Shown piece by piece: positions 3,706 through 7,299 of a DNA stretch of 7,299 nucleotides (position 1 is the first letter of the stretch; each line of letters begins with the position of its first letter). Location of the stretch: the NCBI GenBank assembly GCA_031271275.1, contig JAISWA010000285.1, positions 1-7,299 on the forward strand, read 5' to 3'. The notes beneath the pieces were generated by a model. The model made no database searches and was not told the DNA's origin. It saw only the letters and a program-made list of their open reading frames with translations. Both the position numbers and the translations under genes were made by a program. This DNA is from Clostridiales bacterium. Its GTDB lineage: Bacteria; Bacillota; Clostridia; Lachnospirales; WQUN01.

Positions 3706-4866
3706 GTGGGGATTATGTTCATTTGGATAGAGATAAAAAAATACCTGCTCGCCTATAAGCGCGTTTTGTTTTGGCTCGCTTCCGCCGGGCTGACAAGCGC
3801 ACTGTTAATCGCGGGGGTTCGGGCGGCGCTCGCCCGGGAAAATTTCTTCGAGCCCTTTTCCGTCGGCGTGGTCGATAACGGCGGCTCGCCGGAAATCCGG
3901 TATGTGTTCGATTATTTCGACGAGGTTATCGCGTTGGAGTATCTGGAAAAACCCGAGGCGGAGGCAAAACTCGCCGAGGGGACCATTCCGGCGTATGTGG
4001 AATTGCCGGAAAGCTTCGCGCGGGACATTATCACCGGAAGGAATTCCCCTTTCACCCTGTACGGGAACCGCGACTACCCGCTGCGGCTTTCCCTCTCGAA
4101 GTTACTGGCAAAAAGCGGCGTGGCGTTCCTTTCGTCGGCGCAGGCGGGGATTTACGCGACGTTAGACTACGCCGCAGCCCACGGCTTACCGGGGGAAACC
4201 ATAGACGCCCGCGTGCTGCTGCCGATTAACGTGGCGTTTGTGAAAAAACTGCTCGCCCATGAGGAATTTTTTGATTCCCGCACCGTGCAAGCCACCGGAA
4301 CGAGCGACCCGGGCGCGTATTACGGGTGGACCTTCGCGGCGTTTATGTTTATGGCGGGTTTGCTGTCCTTCCTGCCGACCCTGCGCGGGTATGGCAAGGC
4401 GGTGTACGCGCGTTACCGGTTGGCGGGTCAGTCCTTTTTTAAAATACAGTTCATCCGGCTCGCGGGGTTGTTCGCGGTGGAAGCGTTGATTGCCGCGCCG
4501 GTGTTTACCGTCGCCGCGGCATGGCTGAACGCGTCCCCCGCGTTGGCGCTTGCGAAAGGGCTGTCGTTGGCGCTGTGCGTAAGCGCGTTCGGGTTGGCGG
4601 CGGCGGCGCTGTTTCGCGGGAAAGCGGCGGCGTGCGGGGTTTTTATTTTTTTGATTGCGCTGACGATGCTGTTTTTTTCCGGCGGGACGGTTCCCCTCGC
4701 CTTTTTGCCGAGGGAAACCCATGTACTGCGCTATTTAACCGTGCCGTACTGGGCGGCGGGGGAAACTTTTTCCGCCTGCGGGGCGCTGTCGGGGTTCGCG
4801 GTGATTTTTTTCGGGGTGGCGTGTGTTTTTGAATTTTTTTCTGTACGCTTTTCGCGCGCGGTTTAA
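3706..4866 (+). CDS. ABC-2 type permease, first of two
   Basis: The product is 386 residues with the classic ABC-2 plan: one membrane helix near the N-terminus (about 21-39), a large extracytoplasmic domain (about 45-200), then five more helices (about 205-224, 249-272, 282-303, 308-327 and 357-378). The outer domain opens with FSVGVVDNGGSPEIR, followed by a segment ending YVELPESFARDIITGRNSP, a pattern typical of the YhgE/YhaP-like ABC2_membrane_3 permeases. The start is taken as GTG 3706, which overlaps the ATPase stop by one base; ATG 3715 is an in-frame alternative, but neither has a strong ribosome site. It ends in a short basic tail after the last helix. It most likely pairs with the next permease as a heterodimer. 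The substrate is unknown. Confidence 0.85.
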   Translation: MGIMFIWIEIKKYLLAYKRVLFWLASAGLTSALLIAGVRAALARENFFEPFSVGVVDNGGSPEIRYVFDYFDEVIALEYLEKPEAEAKLAEGTIPAYVELPESFARDIITGRNSPFTLYGNRDYPLRLSLSKLLAKSGVAFLSSAQAGIYATLDYAAAHGLPGETIDARVLLPINVAFVKKLLAHEEFFDSRTVQATGTSDPGAYYGWTFAAFMFMAGLLSFLPTLRGYGKAVYARYRLAGQSFFKIQFIRLAGLFAVEALIAAPVFTVAAAWLNASPALALAKGLSLALCVSAFGLAAAALFRGKAAACGVFIFLIALTMLFFSGGTVPLAFLPRETHVLRYLTVPYWAAGETFSACGALSGFAVIFFGVACVFEFFSVRFSRAV

Positions 4867-5983
4867 AACGGCGGCGGTCAACAAGCCGTTCGTCGCCGCG
4901 TTTTTTTTACTGGCGGCGGCGGTGTTGGCGCTTGGGCTGATTTTTAACCACCCGGGCGGGCTTTCCCTGCGCGTGGGCGTGTTGGAAACGGACGCGCCTG
5001 TGGCGCTTCGCACCCTTAAAAGCTTGCGGTATTACAGCGAGGGGTTTTGCGAGATCGTCGGCTACGGGGACGGGGAAACCATGCGGCTCGACGTTTCCGC
5101 CCGTAAAATAGACTGCGCCTATGTGATTACCCCCGGCGCGGAGGGGTTGGAAACCAAAGGCGCGATTATTGCCTACCGCTCCCCGGCGACGGTGGCGGGC
5201 AGGGTGATGGATTTAATCGTGGCGGCGGCGTACTTGGAAAATTTCGCCGGGGAATTGGGACGGGAAGTGTTAACGCCCCTGATTACGGAGATGGAAAATG
5301 TTTACCCCGAAAAGATTCCCGCCGACCTGCAAAGCCGCGCCGACGCGTATCTGAAAGACGGCGCGCTGATGGAAATGGTATTGGCGGAAACGGGGGGAGC
5401 GGTTTTAAACGCGCCGGAACCCGCCCCTTACCGCAGGCTGTTCCACGGGTTGGTGGGGCTGTTCGGGTGGCTGTTGGCGCTGCTGTGCGCGATGGGGTTG
5501 GCGGGCGACACGGACCGTGCCGTGCTGAACCGGTTAAAAACCGCCGGTCGCGGCGGTTGGGCGTTTCAATTTGCCGGGATGTGCGTCCTGTTCGCCGTAA
5601 CCGCCGCGTTTACTTTCGTAACGGTCGCGGCGGGCGGGGTTTTTTATCCGGGGCTTACGGCGGGTATGGGGAAGGAAATCTTGATGGGCTTTTCCTACGC
5701 GGCGGCGCTGACCGGCGTGGCTTCGCTGTTCGCGGCGTTGGCGCGGGCGGAAGCGTTCCCCGCGCTTATTATGTTCGCGTTTATTTTTGCCGCGCTGCTT
5801 GGCGGTGCGTTTTTCGATATCCGGGAAGTGTTGGCACAAGCCGGGTTTACGCGGTTTTTGTTCCCTCCGTATTATTATTTGGAAGGAACCGTCGGCTCAG
5901 CCACGGGTATGCCGTGGCCGCAAGCCGCGATATTGGCAGGGATAGGCGCAACGGCGGGATGGGCAGCCGGTGCGGCGGACTAA
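4823..5983 (+). CDS. ABC-2 type permease, second of two
   Basis: The product is 386 residues with the same topology as permease 1: helix about 24-41, outer domain about 45-205 opening LSLRVGVLETDAPVALRTL, then helices about 207-227, 247-270, 287-308, 312-331 and 366-383. It starts with GTG 4823, 44 bases inside the end of permease 1 in another frame, with GGGGTGG (4813-4819) just upstream; TTG 4829 is an alternative. The deep overlap implies translational coupling and equal amounts of the two subunits. The protein stops almost at the end of its last helix (ATAGWAAGAAD), without the basic tail that closes permease 1, so a few C-terminal residues may have been lost. It meets guaB tail to tail with 2 bases between. 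Confidence 0.82.
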   Translation: MFLNFFLYAFRARFKTAAVNKPFVAAFFLLAAAVLALGLIFNHPGGLSLRVGVLETDAPVALRTLKSLRYYSEGFCEIVGYGDGETMRLDVSARKIDCAYVITPGAEGLETKGAIIAYRSPATVAGRVMDLIVAAAYLENFAGELGREVLTPLITEMENVYPEKIPADLQSRADAYLKDGALMEMVLAETGGAVLNAPEPAPYRRLFHGLVGLFGWLLALLCAMGLAGDTDRAVLNRLKTAGRGGWAFQFAGMCVLFAVTAAFTFVTVAAGGVFYPGLTAGMGKEILMGFSYAAALTGVASLFAALARAEAFPALIMFAFIFAALLGGAFFDIREVLAQAGFTRFLFPPYYYLEGTVGSATGMPWPQAAILAGIGATAGWAAGAAD

Positions 5984-5985
5984 AA

Positions 5986-7299
5986 TTATTTATTATGCTC
6001 CTTCAAATACACGTCGTGGGAGCCGCCTTCCATAATGCTTACGGCGGATACCCGCGTAAGCCGCGCCTTCTCCTGCAATTCCTTTATATTCAGCGCGCCG
6101 CAGTTGCACATGGCGGATTTTATCTTGCTCAGGGTCAGATTCAAATTGTCGTGCAGGCTGCCCGCGTAGGGCACATACGCGTCCACGCCTTCCTCAAACG
6201 CCAGCCCGGAGCTCCCCCCAAGGTCGTAGCGCTGCCAGTTGCGGGCGCGTTCCGTCCCCTCGCCCCAGTATTCCTTCATATAGTTTCCGTTAACCAACAC
6301 GCGGTTGGTAGGGCTTTCGTCAAACCGCGCGAAGTATCTGCCGAGCATACAGAAGTCCGCGCCCATCGCCAACGCCAAGGTGATGTGGTAATCAAAAACC
6401 ACGCCGCCGTCGGAGCAAACCGGCACATACGTTCCGGTTTCCTTAAAATACTCGTCCCGGGCGCGGGCGACTTCGATCACGGAGGTCGCCTGCCCCCTGC
6501 CAATGCCCTTGACCTCGCGGGTGATGCAGATTGCCGCGGGACCGATGCCCACTTTAATGAAATCCGCGCCCGCGTCCGCCAGATAGCGGAAACCGTCGCC
6601 GTCCACCACGTTCCCCGCGCCTATTTTCACCGTTTCGCCGTATTTGGAACGCACAAACGCGATCGTCCGCTGCTGCCATTCGGAAAAACCCTCCGAGGAA
6701 TCGATGCACAGCACGTCCACGCCCGCCTCCACCAACGCCGGTATGCGTTCCTCATAATCCCGCGTGTTTATCCCCGCGCCGACTACATACCGCTTGGACG
6801 CGTCCAACAGCCCCATGGGGTTCTCTTTGTGGGAGGCGTAGTCTTTGCGGAAAACAAACGCCACCAACCGTTGATGGTTATCCACGACAGGCAGCGCGTT
6901 CAATTTATTGTCCCATATTAAATCATTGGCTTCGCTTAGCGTCATGCCCTCGTTCCCGTAAATCAGCTTGTCCAACGGAGTCATAAACGACGAAACGGGC
7001 GCGTCAAGCGGCATACGGCTTACGCGGTAGTCCCAACTGGTGACCAACCCGAGGAATTTGCCCCGGGCGGTTCCGTCTTCCGTCACCGCCACGGTGGAGT
7101 GCCCGGTCTTTTCCTTCAGCGCCAAAATGTCCGCGAGCGTACCGTTTGGCTTGATATTGGAGTCACTGGAAACAAACCCTGCCTTGTAATGCTTTACCCG
7201 CTTAACCATCGCCACCTGGCTCTCTATGGACTGCGAGCCGTACAAAAAAGAAATCCCGCCTTCTTTGGCAAGCGCGGAGGCCATCGTGTCGTCCGATAC
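5986..7299 (-). CDS. guaB: IMP dehydrogenase, Tritrichomonas/Clostridia-type (partial, 5' end outside window)
   Basis: It oxidises IMP to XMP with NAD, the committed step of GMP synthesis in the cytoplasm. The 437 visible residues include the stop; the N-terminus lies beyond 7299, since the frame stays open and reads VSDDTMASALAKEGGISF, an internal IMPDH segment. Counting from the first visible codon: two CBS domains about 45-155; barrel motif VLCIDSSEG (196-204); IGAGNVVDGDGF (226-237); catalytic-loop KVGIGPAAICITR with Cys258; SDGG (296-299); MLGRYFARFDESP (318-330); and the flap RARNWQRYD with the Arg357-Tyr358 dyad. The segments KGIGRGQAT, DYHITLALAMGAD, KEYWGEG and MCNCGAL are those of the Tritrichomonas-like branch. 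Unusually, the loop has GPAAIC where G-x-GSIC is expected, replacing the Gly-Ser before Cys. The full family length is about 490-500. Confidence 0.93.
   Translation of the reverse strand, partial: VSDDTMASALAKEGGISFLYGSQSIESQVAMVKRVKHYKAGFVSSDSNIKPNGTLADILALKEKTGHSTVAVTEDGTARGKFLGLVTSWDYRVSRMPLDAPVSSFMTPLDKLIYGNEGMTLSEANDLIWDNKLNALPVVDNHQRLVAFVFRKDYASHKENPMGLLDASKRYVVGAGINTRDYEERIPALVEAGVDVLCIDSSEGFSEWQQRTIAFVRSKYGETVKIGAGNVVDGDGFRYLADAGADFIKVGIGPAAICITREVKGIGRGQATSVIEVARARDEYFKETGTYVPVCSDGGVVFDYHITLALAMGADFCMLGRYFARFDESPTNRVLVNGNYMKEYWGEGTERARNWQRYDLGGSSGLAFEEGVDAYVPYAGSLHDNLNLTLSKIKSAMCNCGALNIKELQEKARLTRVSAVSIMEGGSHDVYLKEHNK

Noticed and set aside
4186..4722. Minus-strand frame of 178 codons inside permease 1
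   Set aside because: The product is an Arg/Gln/Gly-rich low-complexity sequence typical of antisense reading of GC-rich membrane protein genes.
5467..6921. Long plus-strand open frame of 484 codons across the permease 2 end and guaB
   Set aside because: It is the shadow of two GC-rich genes. Its composition is Arg/Gly/His-rich with no recognisable domain, it has no ribosome site, and it overlaps two clearly better genes.

Overview
The window looks like a chromosomal segment of a GC-rich Clostridia-type Firmicute. This rests on strong purine-rich Shine-Dalgarno sites, a YhaM-type 3'-5' exoribonuclease, an ECF-type folate S component, an IMP dehydrogenase of the Clostridia/Tritrichomonas type, and a tiny membrane peptide gene with the layout of a Gram-positive type I toxin-antitoxin locus. 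I cannot assign a genus from sequence alone.

Layout: (1) Bases 1-480 hold no convincing protein gene. They contain short direct repeats, several hairpins, a possible small RNA with its own promoter and terminator (about 78-182), and nested dyads (312-357) upstream of the next locus. (2) Bases 401-737 form a compact putative type I toxin-antitoxin locus. A 30-residue hydrophobic peptide with a lysine-rich tail (483-575, +) has its own promoter. It faces an antisense RNA (about 700 to 563, -) driven by a near-perfect promoter (TTGACA-18-TATAAT), and the two share a bidirectional terminator at 569-605. (3) Bases 738-877 are AT-rich and then carry a perfect 13-bp inverted repeat at the 3' side of the next operon. 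(4) Bases 878-2264 (-) are a two-gene unit, yhaM then yjbQ. (5) Bases 2265-2368 hold back-to-back promoters. (6) Bases 2369-2911 (+) encode folT. A terminator-like element follows, then an ABC-2-type exporter of one ATPase and two different permeases (2978-5983), with overlapping ends. (7) Bases 5986-7299 (-) are the 3' part of guaB (IMP dehydrogenase), running off the right edge and meeting the second permease tail to tail with 2 bases between.

The core genes are housekeeping: RNA turnover and a thiamine-phosphate-synthase-like enzyme, folate uptake, and GMP synthesis. The three-gene ABC transporter looks like a heterodimeric export system of unknown substrate. The accessory-looking part is the left 800 bases. 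The most interesting objects are the toxin-antitoxin locus, in which the toxin's lysine codons double on the other strand as the antisense terminator's U-tract, and the structured DNA to its left.
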